A stretch of 64,000 nt of DNA from Acidobacteriota bacterium. GTDB lineage: Bacteria > Acidobacteriota > UBA6911. How positions within the stretch are numbered: position 1 is the first letter of the stretch; every line of letters starts with the position of its first letter. The notes below the pieces were generated by a model. That model had not been told where the DNA came from and did no database searches. It saw only the letters and a list, made by a program, of their open reading frames with translations. A program made the position numbers and the translations under genes. Location: assembly GCA_016929335.1 (NCBI GenBank), contig JAFGIY010000237.1, forward strand, positions 20,822-84,821. The letters are read 5' to 3'. This document shows positions 26,690 through 34,765 of the stretch, piece by piece.

Positions 26690-27826
26690 TTGAGACTTGT
26701 AAAATATATCCTGGTTGTAATGGGTCTGATGCTTGCGGCAGCAGCCTGCGGCACAAAAGAAAAGTCCGTTCCCAGCGCAGCAGAAAGCATGGAAAAGAAT
26801 AAATTGGTTCGCATTATCACGGATGCCGTGAATGCGCCTTTCGAATTTGGAGCCGGCACCGGCGTCCAGGGATTCGATGTTGATCTTGGAAATGAAATAG
26901 GGAAGGATCTCGGGATTGAAGTTAAATGGGTAAAGGCTTCGGGCTATGAGCACTTGTACGAATTGGTGAAAAATGGGGAGGCGGAGATCCTGATTTCCGC
27001 TATCGCAATCGATCCCAAAAAGGAGGAGGAATTCGCATTCTCAACACCATATTATGACAGTGGAGATGTGATCGCTCATCAGCGGACCAAGTTTGACATT
27101 AAAGATTTTTCCAGCCTTTCAGGGAAAAAGGTCGGGGTTGCTACGGGACGTCCGGCCGACGCTTTTATGGCCAGTCAGACGGCAAGCGGAGTCGTAATCA
27201 GCAAATACAGCACGATGGATGATGCTTTGGGCGCTCTGAACAGGGCTGAGATAGAGGCGGTGGTCGGAGATGAGCCGCTTATTACATACAGCAGCTTTAA
27301 AAGCTATCCGAACACAACCACGCTACCCCTGTTAATCAACAAATACAAATATGCGGTTGTTGTGCGCAAGAATGAAAGCGAGCTTCTGGCCAAGATTAAC
27401 GCAACGATAGATCGGCTGAAATCTGCCGGGGAATTGAAGAAATTGGATGAAAAATGGTTCGGCAATGTACGACAGGATGCCGGCGACCAGCGGCAGAAGG
27501 ACCTTGAGGTGGAAAGGCTCAAAAAGGCTCCCAAATCCATCAGCGTTACCATTCATAGAATAAGCGGCGCGTTCAGCATGGATCGTCTCGATGGATTTGT
27601 TTTGGTGCTGGAAGGCCAGGACGGCAGATATCAATCCACTCCGATTCTTACGGATGGAAATAAGGGAAACTGCAGATTCACGCAACCTGTTCCGCCGGGC
27701 GAGTACAGACTGGCCATGAGCATTTTCAAGATGGTTACCAAGGTTACCGTACCTGATCTTCCGAAGGCATCCCTGGCAATGGAAATGAAGGTATCCTCCG
27801 GAGGCATTGCCATTACTCTCAAATAG
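26690..27826 (+). CDS. Family 3 solute-binding lipoprotein with extra C-terminal domain
   Basis: The start is TTG 26690, set by a perfect AAGGAGG six bases upstream. The 378-aa product begins with a lipoprotein signal peptide whose lipobox ends in AAAAC (Cys20). Residues about 35-270 form an amino-acid-type periplasmic binding domain (SBP_bac_3: NAPFEFG, GFDVDLGNEIGKDLGI, ISAIAIDPKKEEEFAFSTPYYDSG, KKVGVATG). The last 100 or so residues, after a charged linker, are an additional beta-rich stretch (PPGEYRL, VTVPDLPKASL) not normal for these proteins. No permease or ATPase gene follows, so it may be a sensor or an orphan binding protein. HtrA follows 46 bases later. Confidence 0.85.
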   Translation: MRLVKYILVVMGLMLAAAACGTKEKSVPSAAESMEKNKLVRIITDAVNAPFEFGAGTGVQGFDVDLGNEIGKDLGIEVKWVKASGYEHLYELVKNGEAEILISAIAIDPKKEEEFAFSTPYYDSGDVIAHQRTKFDIKDFSSLSGKKVGVATGRPADAFMASQTASGVVISKYSTMDDALGALNRAEIEAVVGDEPLITYSSFKSYPNTTTLPLLINKYKYAVVVRKNESELLAKINATIDRLKSAGELKKLDEKWFGNVRQDAGDQRQKDLEVERLKKAPKSISVTIHRISGAFSMDRLDGFVLVLEGQDGRYQSTPILTDGNKGNCRFTQPVPPGEYRLAMSIFKMVTKVTVPDLPKASLAMEMKVSSGGIAITLK

Positions 27827-27872
27827 AAAGGAAACGGTACCCGGAAATTAGTCAACCGATAAAGGTCTCAAC

Positions 27873-29045
27873 ATGATAAAGCATCCCATTCGTCTCTTAG
27901 TCATTGTTGCCCTATTGTCGAGCGCAATTACCTTTATGGCGCTGCAATGGGATCTCATTCCCGGGTACAACCGGAAGGAGGCGCCCGAACCGGCCTTTGC
28001 ATCGGGCCCTGAAGTGCAGCCTCCTTTAACCGGAGATGAAGAAATCAACGTTCGCGTCTACAAAAAGGTGAGTCCCGGCGTTGTAAACATCACCGCAACT
28101 GTTGTGGAATATGATTGGTTTTTATCTCCTTATGAGACTCCTGCCGGGACCGGAAGCGGTTGCGTTTTGGACATGGATGGCAACATCCTGACGAACCATC
28201 ATGTGGTCGAGTCGGCGGATAGCCTTGAAGTTACGTTCCCCGATCAAACGAAATATCATGCCAAAATGGTCGGATTCGACGTGCAAAATGACCTTGCGGT
28301 TATACGCGTGGAAGGCGCTCCCAAGGATCGGCTGCATCCAATCGGGCTTGGTGATTCCGGAGCGCTGAACGTTGGACAAAAAGTCCTTGCAATCGGTAAT
28401 CCCCTGGGATTGCAAAATACTCTTACCGTAGGCATTATCAGTTCTCTTGGCCGAAGGATCCAAACCGGAAACGGTAATCTTGTAGATAATGTTATTCAAA
28501 CAGATGCCGCCATTAATCCCGGCAATTCGGGAGGGCCTCTTCTGAATACTGCAGGGGAGATGGTTGGAATCAACACCCTTATTTTTTCCATAAGGGGCGG
28601 AGGGAATATTGGGATCGGCTTTGCTATTCCGGTCAATACCATTCGCCGCGTAGCAACTCAGCTGATCCAGCATGGACAGGTTCTAAGGCCATGGTTTGGA
28701 GTGGAATCCTATTCGATAAATGAAGGCCTCGCATCCGCGCTGGATCTTCCGGTAAAGAATGGAATCATGATCTATCGAGTTTATCGCGGCAGTTCCGCTG
28801 AGGGAGCCGGAATTCGTGGGTACGATCGGATCGTAATTTTATATAATCGGCGATTTCCGATCGGCGGCGATATTCTCACTGAGGTTGACGGCAAGGCCGT
28901 GAATACGCCTGAGGAGTTGATCCTTGCTCTTGAATCGAAACGCGCGGGCGATGTCGTAAATGTGACTCTCTACCGCGGCAAATCGAAAATTCAGAAATCC
29001 GTAACCCTTGTGGAATCCCCGCGCCGGCGCGCTTTAAGCTTCTAG
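27873..29045 (+). CDS. HtrA/DegP-like serine protease with one PDZ domain
   Basis: A 390-aa periplasmic protease held by an N-terminal membrane segment (about 7-25). The S1C catalytic triad is His110 (TNHHVV), Asp140 (QNDLAV) and Ser219 (NPGNSGGPL). A single PDZ domain occupies about 285-385, with an unusual internal segment (YDRIVILYNRRFPIGGDIL) in which the normal carboxylate-binding loop is less obvious. DegS-like proteins share this anchor-protease-PDZ layout. An AAAGG lies seven bases before ATG 27873. It sits between the solute-binding lipoprotein and the metallo-hydrolase, all three being envelope proteins, which suggests a common stress or quality-control role. Confidence 0.92.
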   Translation: MIKHPIRLLVIVALLSSAITFMALQWDLIPGYNRKEAPEPAFASGPEVQPPLTGDEEINVRVYKKVSPGVVNITATVVEYDWFLSPYETPAGTGSGCVLDMDGNILTNHHVVESADSLEVTFPDQTKYHAKMVGFDVQNDLAVIRVEGAPKDRLHPIGLGDSGALNVGQKVLAIGNPLGLQNTLTVGIISSLGRRIQTGNGNLVDNVIQTDAAINPGNSGGPLLNTAGEMVGINTLIFSIRGGGNIGIGFAIPVNTIRRVATQLIQHGQVLRPWFGVESYSINEGLASALDLPVKNGIMIYRVYRGSSAEGAGIRGYDRIVILYNRRFPIGGDILTEVDGKAVNTPEELILALESKRAGDVVNVTLYRGKSKIQKSVTLVESPRRRALSF

Positions 29046-29106
29046 CGGCGCAAGAGGTCCGACAATTAGTCTGTTTGCACATAAATTCACATTATCCATT
29101 CTCATA

Positions 29107-30144
29107 TTGGCAGCAGAAGTGTGCATCCTGGTTGTCTCCGGCTTTGCAGGAGACGATACCGAATTAACCAAACTCGACGAAAATGTTTATGCAAGAATCG
29201 CAAGCCCGGACGGAAACGCTGTCGGAAATTCAGGCGTCGTTATCCTCGATCGATCGGTTCTGGTATTCGATACCCATTTTACGCCGGAAGCGGGAGCCGC
29301 TCTTCGGGACGCCATAAGTGCTGTTACCTCAAAACCCGTGCGTTATGTCGTCAACAGTCACTGGCATGCGGATCATACTCACGGCAACCAGGAATTCGAG
29401 AATGCACATCTGATCGCCAGCGCTGATGCCCGGCGTGACGTGATACAGCTTGATTTGCCCTCCTTAAATCGAACAATAAAAATATCCCGGTCTCAAATGA
29501 AGGAGCTGAACCAGGAACTGTCAAAAACATCGGATGCCGATATAAAAAGGCGTTTGAGAGATCAAATAAAGGCTCGGGAAGATTATCTGAATACCCTGTC
29601 GCGGCTGAAAATTGTGCCGCCATCCGTTACGCTGGATGACAGCCTGACACTGCAGGAGGGCGATCAGGAAGTTCAACTTCTGTTTCTTGGGAAAGGCCAC
29701 ACCGATGGAGACATCATCCTTTATTTGCCATCCAGAAAAATCGCCTTCCTCGGAAGTCTTTACTTCAATAAAGCCATTCCCAGCGTACAGGATGCGACAC
29801 TTCTTGAATGGATAAAGACTCTTAATGCCGTGCTGCAATTGAATGCCGAGAAATTCGTGCCGGGACATGGCTCTGTGGGAAACAAGCAGGATGTCGAAGA
29901 TTTTTTGGGCTACCTTCGGGAACTCAGATCCCTGGTTGAGGCTGCTATTGAACGTGGAGAAAGCCTGGAACAGGCGACACGCGAAATCATGATGCCCGAG
30001 AAGTACTCCTCCTATCAGTTCCAGAATTTGTTCCCATCCAACGTACAGAAAATGTATTCTGAAATCAAAGCTCTGCAACAGGATTTGACGCAGCATGAGG
30101 AACCGCCGAAAGCCGATTCCAAAGAGCCGGCGAAGGAAAAGTAA
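29107..30144 (+). CDS. Exported MBL-fold metallo-hydrolase
   Basis: A metallo-beta-lactamase-fold hydrolase with the HxHxDH motif at 85-90 (NSHWHADHTHGN), a GKGHTDGD second metal histidine and a late VPGHGS. A helical Lys/Glu-rich insert of about 60 residues lies near 110-175. The substrate is unknown. The coordinates use the nearest standard start, TTG 29107, but that gives a poor export signal without basic residues. The frame is open upstream, and an ATT at 29065 lies seven bases after AAGAGG; starting there adds FAHKFTLSILIL and gives a complete signal peptide. The C-terminus is Lys/Glu-rich. It follows htrA by a short gap. Confidence 0.85.
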   Translation: MAAEVCILVVSGFAGDDTELTKLDENVYARIASPDGNAVGNSGVVILDRSVLVFDTHFTPEAGAALRDAISAVTSKPVRYVVNSHWHADHTHGNQEFENAHLIASADARRDVIQLDLPSLNRTIKISRSQMKELNQELSKTSDADIKRRLRDQIKAREDYLNTLSRLKIVPPSVTLDDSLTLQEGDQEVQLLFLGKGHTDGDIILYLPSRKIAFLGSLYFNKAIPSVQDATLLEWIKTLNAVLQLNAEKFVPGHGSVGNKQDVEDFLGYLRELRSLVEAAIERGESLEQATREIMMPEKYSSYQFQNLFPSNVQKMYSEIKALQQDLTQHEEPPKADSKEPAKEK

Positions 30145-30210
30145 AAAAAGTCCGTTTCTGCTTCATCGAAGCATTCGGAATTTCCTATCTTATGCTAAGC
30201 TGATTGTGTA

Positions 30211-30936
30211 ATGAGCACGGAACCGCCGTCATCAGAAATATGCCCGAATTGCAAAGGCTCCGGATGGGAACTTGCAGAGAATGGCACAGGTGTTCGCCGT
30301 TGCCGTTGTCTGGATGCCGCACGTATTGAACGGCTTCTTGCTGAAGCGCGCATTCCCAAGAGATACGAGCATTGTGACCTGGATTCATTCTTGCCTAATC
30401 ATGAATCTCAGAAGAAAGCCAAGATACTTGTTCTGCGCTTTCTGGAGAAATATCCGCAGATCGATGCAGGATTGCTTTTTCTGGGCACGTGCGGTGTAGG
30501 GAAAACGCATCTGGCGGTGGCTCTTTTAAAACAAGTTATAAAAGAAAAAGGGGATGGAGGCCTGTTTTATGACTTCCGCGATCTGCTTAGAGAAATACAA
30601 GCAAGCTGGAATCCCGTTTCTCAAACCTCCGAATGGAATGTACTGAAGCCCGTGCTGGAAGCCAAAATCCTCGTTCTTGATGAACTCGGAGCCAATAAGC
30701 CGACAGATTGGGTGCGCGATACCATTGCTCATATCATTAATTGCCGCTATAACGATAAAAGGCTGACGATATTTACCTCCAACTTTTTGGATAATCCAGC
30801 CAAGGCGGGGGAAGAGACATTGACGGATCGGATTGGCATCCGGCTGCGCTCCCGGCTTTATGAGATGTGCCGCGAGATTGAGATACACGGAGTTGACTTC
30901 CGGAAAGAGATCAAAAAGGCCACTTTCCGTTATTAA
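30211..30936 (+). CDS. DnaC/IstB-like ATPase with N-terminal zinc finger
   Basis: A 241-aa AAA+ protein. Cys11, Cys14, Cys31 and Cys33 form an N-terminal zinc-finger-like motif (CPNCKGSGW, RRCRC). Walker A is GTCGVGKTH (92-100), Walker B ILVLDELG (153-160), and a sensor-like FTSNF follows. This is the DnaC/DnaI helicase-loader or IstB family; a zinc finger in front is typical of the loader branch. No transposase is next to it, which argues against an IS21 helper. It probably helps load the replicative helicase, but dnaB is not in the window. The next gene is the convergent ssb. Confidence 0.85.
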   Translation: MSTEPPSSEICPNCKGSGWELAENGTGVRRCRCLDAARIERLLAEARIPKRYEHCDLDSFLPNHESQKKAKILVLRFLEKYPQIDAGLLFLGTCGVGKTHLAVALLKQVIKEKGDGGLFYDFRDLLREIQASWNPVSQTSEWNVLKPVLEAKILVLDELGANKPTDWVRDTIAHIINCRYNDKRLTIFTSNFLDNPAKAGEETLTDRIGIRLRSRLYEMCREIEIHGVDFRKEIKKATFRY

Positions 30937-30995
30937 CCCCCGAGGCTCCAAACACGGAAATTTCTTACCAGCGCGGCTTGTGTTCTTCCCTCAAC

Positions 30996-31439
30996 TTAGA
31001 AGGGAATATCGCTGTCTGTAATGCCCGCATCGCCGAACGGTTGATCTGGTTCCAAGGAAGCTCGTGCGGAGGGCTCCATGGGTTGAACTCCTGCTTCTGC
31101 GCCTTGCGGACGGCTTCCCAACAGCACCATTTGCGTCGCGATAACCTCAGTGGTACGGCGCTTGTTCCCGTCCCGATCATTCCATTCGCGGCTCCGGATA
31201 CGGCCTTCAACATAAACCTGACGGCCTTTGGAAAGAAACCTTTTCGCCAAATCGGCCAATCGATTCCAGGCGACAATAGTGTGCCATTCCGTATGTTCCT
31301 GACGGCTTCCGTTCTTGTCCGTCCAGCTTTCGCTAGTCGCCAGACTAAAGGTCGCTACAGGGGCTCCGTCGGGAGTGTATCGGACCTCCGGATCTCTGCC
31401 AAGATGTCCAATGAGCATAATTTTATTCAGTGAACTCAT
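30996..31439 (-). CDS. ssb: Single-stranded DNA-binding protein
   Basis: The 147-aa protein has the OB fold in about 1-110 (MSSLNKIMLIGHLGRDPEVRY near the start, then WHTIVAWNRLADLA and GRQVYVEGRI) and a short disordered tail ending in the acidic tip DSDIPF, which binds partner proteins such as RecO and primase. ATG 31439 follows an AGAGGGGG ribosome-binding site. It lies 29 bases after cpoB and is probably the last gene of the Tol-Pal operon, an uncommon place for ssb. A small TTCCCT/AGGGAA hairpin lies across its stop codon. Confidence 0.95.
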   Translation of the reverse strand: MSSLNKIMLIGHLGRDPEVRYTPDGAPVATFSLATSESWTDKNGSRQEHTEWHTIVAWNRLADLAKRFLSKGRQVYVEGRIRSREWNDRDGNKRRTTEVIATQMVLLGSRPQGAEAGVQPMEPSARASLEPDQPFGDAGITDSDIPF

Positions 31440-31468
31440 CGCATTCCCCCTCTTTCAAAATGCTCAAA

Positions 31469-32305
31469 TCAGCGCGACTTGCGCGGTGCTGTCTTTGATG
31501 GAGTTGTTGTTTTTATGCCAAGTCTTTGAAGCTCGGATTTTGCCTTGGCAGCTTCGGGCGTCGCCGGGAAATCCTGGATAACGGCCCGGAAATCAGCTAT
31601 GGCATTCGCTTTTTCCTGCATAGCCAATTCAATAATTGCCCGCTTATAGAGTGCGGTGGCGACGCTGTCCGTACCGGGATAGTCATTGATCACTCTGGTA
31701 AAGGCGGATATTGCCTCGGATGGTCGGTTTTGCCGGCTATGAGCTTCTCCTATATAACAAAGCGCCTCTGCCGCCCGATCTCCGCCAGGATAATTGTCGA
31801 CATATGCGCTGAATCCCTGGATCGCAAGGTCGAAATTTTCCTGCACAAAGTCTCGCAAAGCCTGGCTATGCATCGCTTCCGGAGACATGCTCGACGCCGC
31901 AGCACGTTCTTCATTAAGCGCCTGATACTGAACTTTCAGCTCGCTCAACTGCTGCGCTAGAGCGGAGATTCGCGTCGCAGAATCATCGACCTTTGTCGAA
32001 AGAGCTCGAATTTCCCGAAGCACCTCGCTATCCGCGGATTGTGCCCCGGACGTCTGACTCTCGAGAATTGAAGCAAGTTGCTTCAATGCAAGCTGGGAAT
32101 TGGACGTTTCATCCTTGAGTTGTACCACGAGCGTTTTCAGCCCATCGATCTTTTCGCTTACGGACTTTGAAAATTCGCGGAACTGGTTCTGCAACGCAAG
32201 GACGTCATTCTGAAGTCGCACAAGTTCTTCTTTTGTGCCGGCCTGCGCCGACGACAATCCCGTGAAAAGAATGATCAGGAGGCAGTAGTAGAATCTGATT
32301 CTCAT
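31469..32305 (-). CDS. cpoB: Tol-Pal system protein CpoB (YbgF-like)
   Basis: A 278-aa periplasmic protein with a signal peptide ending at about SSAQA (residue 22), a long coiled coil (about 25-135) and three tetratricopeptide-type repeats (about 145-260: HSQALRDFVQENFDLAIQGF, AEALCYIGEAH, SEAISAFTRVINDYPGT). CpoB coordinates Tol-Pal with peptidoglycan synthesis during division. It has a candidate promoter of its own and is separated from pal by a 190-base gap. The C-terminal tail is Lys/Thr-rich. Confidence 0.9.
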   Translation of the reverse strand: MRIRFYYCLLIILFTGLSSAQAGTKEELVRLQNDVLALQNQFREFSKSVSEKIDGLKTLVVQLKDETSNSQLALKQLASILESQTSGAQSADSEVLREIRALSTKVDDSATRISALAQQLSELKVQYQALNEERAAASSMSPEAMHSQALRDFVQENFDLAIQGFSAYVDNYPGGDRAAEALCYIGEAHSRQNRPSEAISAFTRVINDYPGTDSVATALYKRAIIELAMQEKANAIADFRAVIQDFPATPEAAKAKSELQRLGIKTTTPSKTAPRKSR

Positions 32306-32332
32306 GAATTCTCTCCTATCGGCTTCAGCCGT

Positions 32333-32361
32333 ATTATTTCACAGGCATCCTAGGGCTTCAA
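32333..32361 (-). promoter_or_regulatory. Candidate promoter for cpoB-ssb
   Basis: Read on the minus strand: TTGAAG (32361-32356), 17-base spacer, AATAAT (32338-32333), just upstream of the cpoB ATG at 32305. A short CGGCT-GA-AGCCG hairpin follows in the leader, then a GGAGAG ribosome-binding site. It would allow cpoB-ssb to be expressed apart from tolQ-pal. Confidence 0.45.
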
Positions 32362-32495
32362 CGGAAGAGCTATTAAAGGAAAAGCGGTCAAAGGATCATT
32401 GCACACTCATAATCTGCCTGCTGCGTAATGGCAATTCCCCAGGCTAAAAAGGAGAATTCCGCTGCTCATGTGCGCTCTGAGCTGGAAGATCCGGC

Positions 32496-33266
32496 TTAGC
32501 GCATCACTATGTGGGCGCGCCGATTGAGTTGCCAGCATTCTTCGTTAGAGTCTTCGCAAAACGGTCTTTCCTCGCCGAAAGAGACTGTATCAATACGGCC
32601 GGCGCTGATGCCGAGGGATACAAGGAAGTCTTTGGCTGCATTTGCACGCATGTCTCCGAGAGCGAGATTATATTTTTCGGATCCGCGCTCGTCGCAATGA
32701 CCTTCAATCGTTATGCGTATTCCGGGGCGTTCGGCAAGTGCGCGCGCATTGCTTTGCATTGCCTGCCGTGCATCCTCTCGCAGAAAATATTGGTCATAGT
32801 CGAAAAAGATATCCTTGATATTCGCTTCGAAAAACGCGGTATCCGCAATGGCAGGCAGCGGCGGAATAATCGCAGCCGGGGCTGTCACCGTCACTCTTGC
32901 TTCAGCTACTGCAGTGCCGCCCGTGCCCTTGGCCCTTGCCGAATAGGTAGTGGATACCGCCGGACTGAGAGTACGACTGCCGGAGGCTTCCACCGTTCCA
33001 ATGCCGTTATCGATCGTTACGGTGCCGGCATTTGTTGAACTCCAGGATAATCTGGCGGTTTGCCCCTTTTCGATTGCGGAGGGTGATACGGTGAGAGAAA
33101 TGGTCGGCGGCGGAGAAGGCGGAGTATCCGGCGATTCCGACGGCTCCTCGACTCTTGCAGAAGCGGGAGTCGTCGGAGTCGGCTTCTTCGCACAACCGGT
33201 TGCCGAAACCAGCAAAGCCAATATGATGACTGCTGCAGCAGCGAGCACGTAAGATGATCTAGTCAT
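32496..33266 (-). CDS. pal: Peptidoglycan-associated lipoprotein Pal with Ig-like insert
   Basis: Outer-membrane lipoprotein of the Tol-Pal system. The start is ATG 33266, downstream of GGAGG, giving 256 aa. A lipoprotein signal peptide ends at Cys25 (VSATGC). A Pro/Thr linker is followed by a bacterial Ig-like domain at about 52-128 (TARLSWSSTNAGTVTIDNG, SPAVSTTYSARAKG), then the OmpA/Pal peptidoglycan-binding domain at 150-256 with GHCDERGS at 189-196 and LNRRAHIVMR at the end. Ordinary Pal (about 170 aa) lacks the Ig-like part. I recall this arrangement from Acidobacteriota. Confidence 0.93.
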   Translation of the reverse strand: MTRSSYVLAAAAVIILALLVSATGCAKKPTPTTPASARVEEPSESPDTPPSPPPTISLTVSPSAIEKGQTARLSWSSTNAGTVTIDNGIGTVEASGSRTLSPAVSTTYSARAKGTGGTAVAEARVTVTAPAAIIPPLPAIADTAFFEANIKDIFFDYDQYFLREDARQAMQSNARALAERPGIRITIEGHCDERGSEKYNLALGDMRANAAKDFLVSLGISAGRIDTVSFGEERPFCEDSNEECWQLNRRAHIVMR

Positions 33267-33351
33267 TTGTGGTATATCCTCCATATCTTGATTTTTGATG
33301 TTCGCATTAAAAGCAGCGCTCCCGAAAATATAAAAGCTATGCCTACCGCTG

Positions 33352-33380
33352 AGTATATCACGCTGCACAAATCCTGCTAA
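33352..33380 (-). promoter_or_regulatory. Candidate promoter for pal
   Basis: On the minus strand TTAGCA (33380-33375), 17-base spacer, TATACT (33357-33352) lies between tolB and pal. It gives a leader of about 80 bases to the pal ATG and would explain how Pal can be made in excess of the other Tol proteins. Confidence 0.45.
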
Positions 33381-33400
33381 ATATCTCCGGCGCAAAAAAA

Positions 33401-34756
33401 TCAGTTTCCCGTCGTTCTGCGGAAATATCCACTCCAGGCCGGACTGGTATTGCTGCCTTGTGCGGTTATCTTGCGCGGATTGGAATCGCCCAGCAGCATA
33501 ATATAAACATGAGTGCCTCCATTCCGATTGGACTGGAAGGCCAGATGTCTGCCGTCCGGCGCCCAGGACGGGCTTTCATTGCTGCCCGCACCGCTGGTGA
33601 GCTGCCGGATGCTTCCGCCGGCGACATCCGCCATAAAAAGATCATAATTTGTGCTGAGGTGCGGCTTCCATTGAAAAGCCAGCCATCTTCCATCCGGCGA
33701 CCATGCGGGTGAAGCCGCATCGCCTCCTTCCTTCACAATCCTCCGCACGTTTGATCCGTCAACATCGCAGATAAATATCTGTCCCCCTCTGCCTTCACGG
33801 CTCGAAGAAAAAGCTATCTGTTTTCCGGACGGAGACCAGACGGGAGATGTGTCCAGTGCAGGATTGTTCGTGATATTGCGCCGGTCGGAACCGTCCAGTT
33901 TGGAGATGAAGATATCGGTATCTCCGGCGGGGCGCGTAGTCCTCAGATCAAATGCGATATGCGTTCCATCCGGCGATATGGAAGGGGTGGAGGCAAGGGA
34001 ATTGAACATGGGAAATGACAGGCGTGAGCCGTCGATATAGGAGTATATGTTGATCTCCGGCCTGCCGGTGCGAAAACTGACAAATGCCAGCTTGGAATTA
34101 TCGGGGGCCCAATTCGGGAATAGATTATTGGAGCCGTTATGCGTGAACGGATGGGCATTGTAGCCATCATAATCCACTGTGTAAATCTCTTTGGCGTTTC
34201 CTCTCCGGGAGGAATAGGCAATTTTCGTGGAAGCAATTCCTTCCGATGCACCGGCGGTTAGATTGAACACAATAACATCCGCCCATCGATGAGCAATAGT
34301 CCGGATTTGATCTCTGGGGCCGCTGAAAGACTGATCGAGGATCCGCTTGCGCTGCTTCATGTCATACACTTTCAGATCTGCCCGAAGAACGCCTCCTGAA
34401 ATGTCCAAAGTCCCAACAGTGAGAAAACTCACCTTAAAAGGAATCGCCTCCCATGAGGTGTACTGAATATCCTGTTCAGGATTAACGATGGCCTGAGGAG
34501 GATAGAAGCTCTTTCCGGCCAGCGTAAAGAAGCCCGAAAAAGAAAGGTCATCCCAGAGCACCTGGTTGATCGTCTTTAACGAATCTTCAAGTTCCGCAGA
34601 TTTTTCGGCAGCGGCCGGCTGCACATCGGCAACCGCAAGTATGATATTTTCAAAGGGTGTTATCTGAATGGTTACGGCCGGCTGCTCTTGCGTATGCACA
34701 TAGGAAAGAGTGCTCACTAGCATCAACATAGCAATCAGTAGAATCTTGACCGACAT
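33401..34756 (-). CDS. tolB: Tol-Pal system beta-propeller protein TolB
   Basis: Periplasmic protein that binds Pal and connects it to TolA. The 451-aa product has a signal peptide (about 1-22), an N-terminal alpha/beta domain (about 30-175) and a six-bladed propeller (about 180-440) made of WD40-like PD40 repeats: NLFPNWAPDNSKLAFVS, TPSISPDGTHIAFD, SPVWSPSGKQIAFSS, SPAWSPDGRWLAFQ and SPSWAPDGRHLAFQS. It lies nine bases after the tolA stop in the same operon. A candidate pal promoter lies after its stop. Confidence 0.95.
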   Translation of the reverse strand: MSVKILLIAMLMLVSTLSYVHTQEQPAVTIQITPFENIILAVADVQPAAAEKSAELEDSLKTINQVLWDDLSFSGFFTLAGKSFYPPQAIVNPEQDIQYTSWEAIPFKVSFLTVGTLDISGGVLRADLKVYDMKQRKRILDQSFSGPRDQIRTIAHRWADVIVFNLTAGASEGIASTKIAYSSRRGNAKEIYTVDYDGYNAHPFTHNGSNNLFPNWAPDNSKLAFVSFRTGRPEINIYSYIDGSRLSFPMFNSLASTPSISPDGTHIAFDLRTTRPAGDTDIFISKLDGSDRRNITNNPALDTSPVWSPSGKQIAFSSSREGRGGQIFICDVDGSNVRRIVKEGGDAASPAWSPDGRWLAFQWKPHLSTNYDLFMADVAGGSIRQLTSGAGSNESPSWAPDGRHLAFQSNRNGGTHVYIMLLGDSNPRKITAQGSNTSPAWSGYFRRTTGN

Positions 34757-34765
34757 TGGGCTCCT

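Noticed and set aside
30211..30936. IS21-type IstB helper of an insertion sequence
   Set aside because: There is no istA transposase, inverted repeat or target duplication around it, and the zinc finger points to a helicase-loader type.
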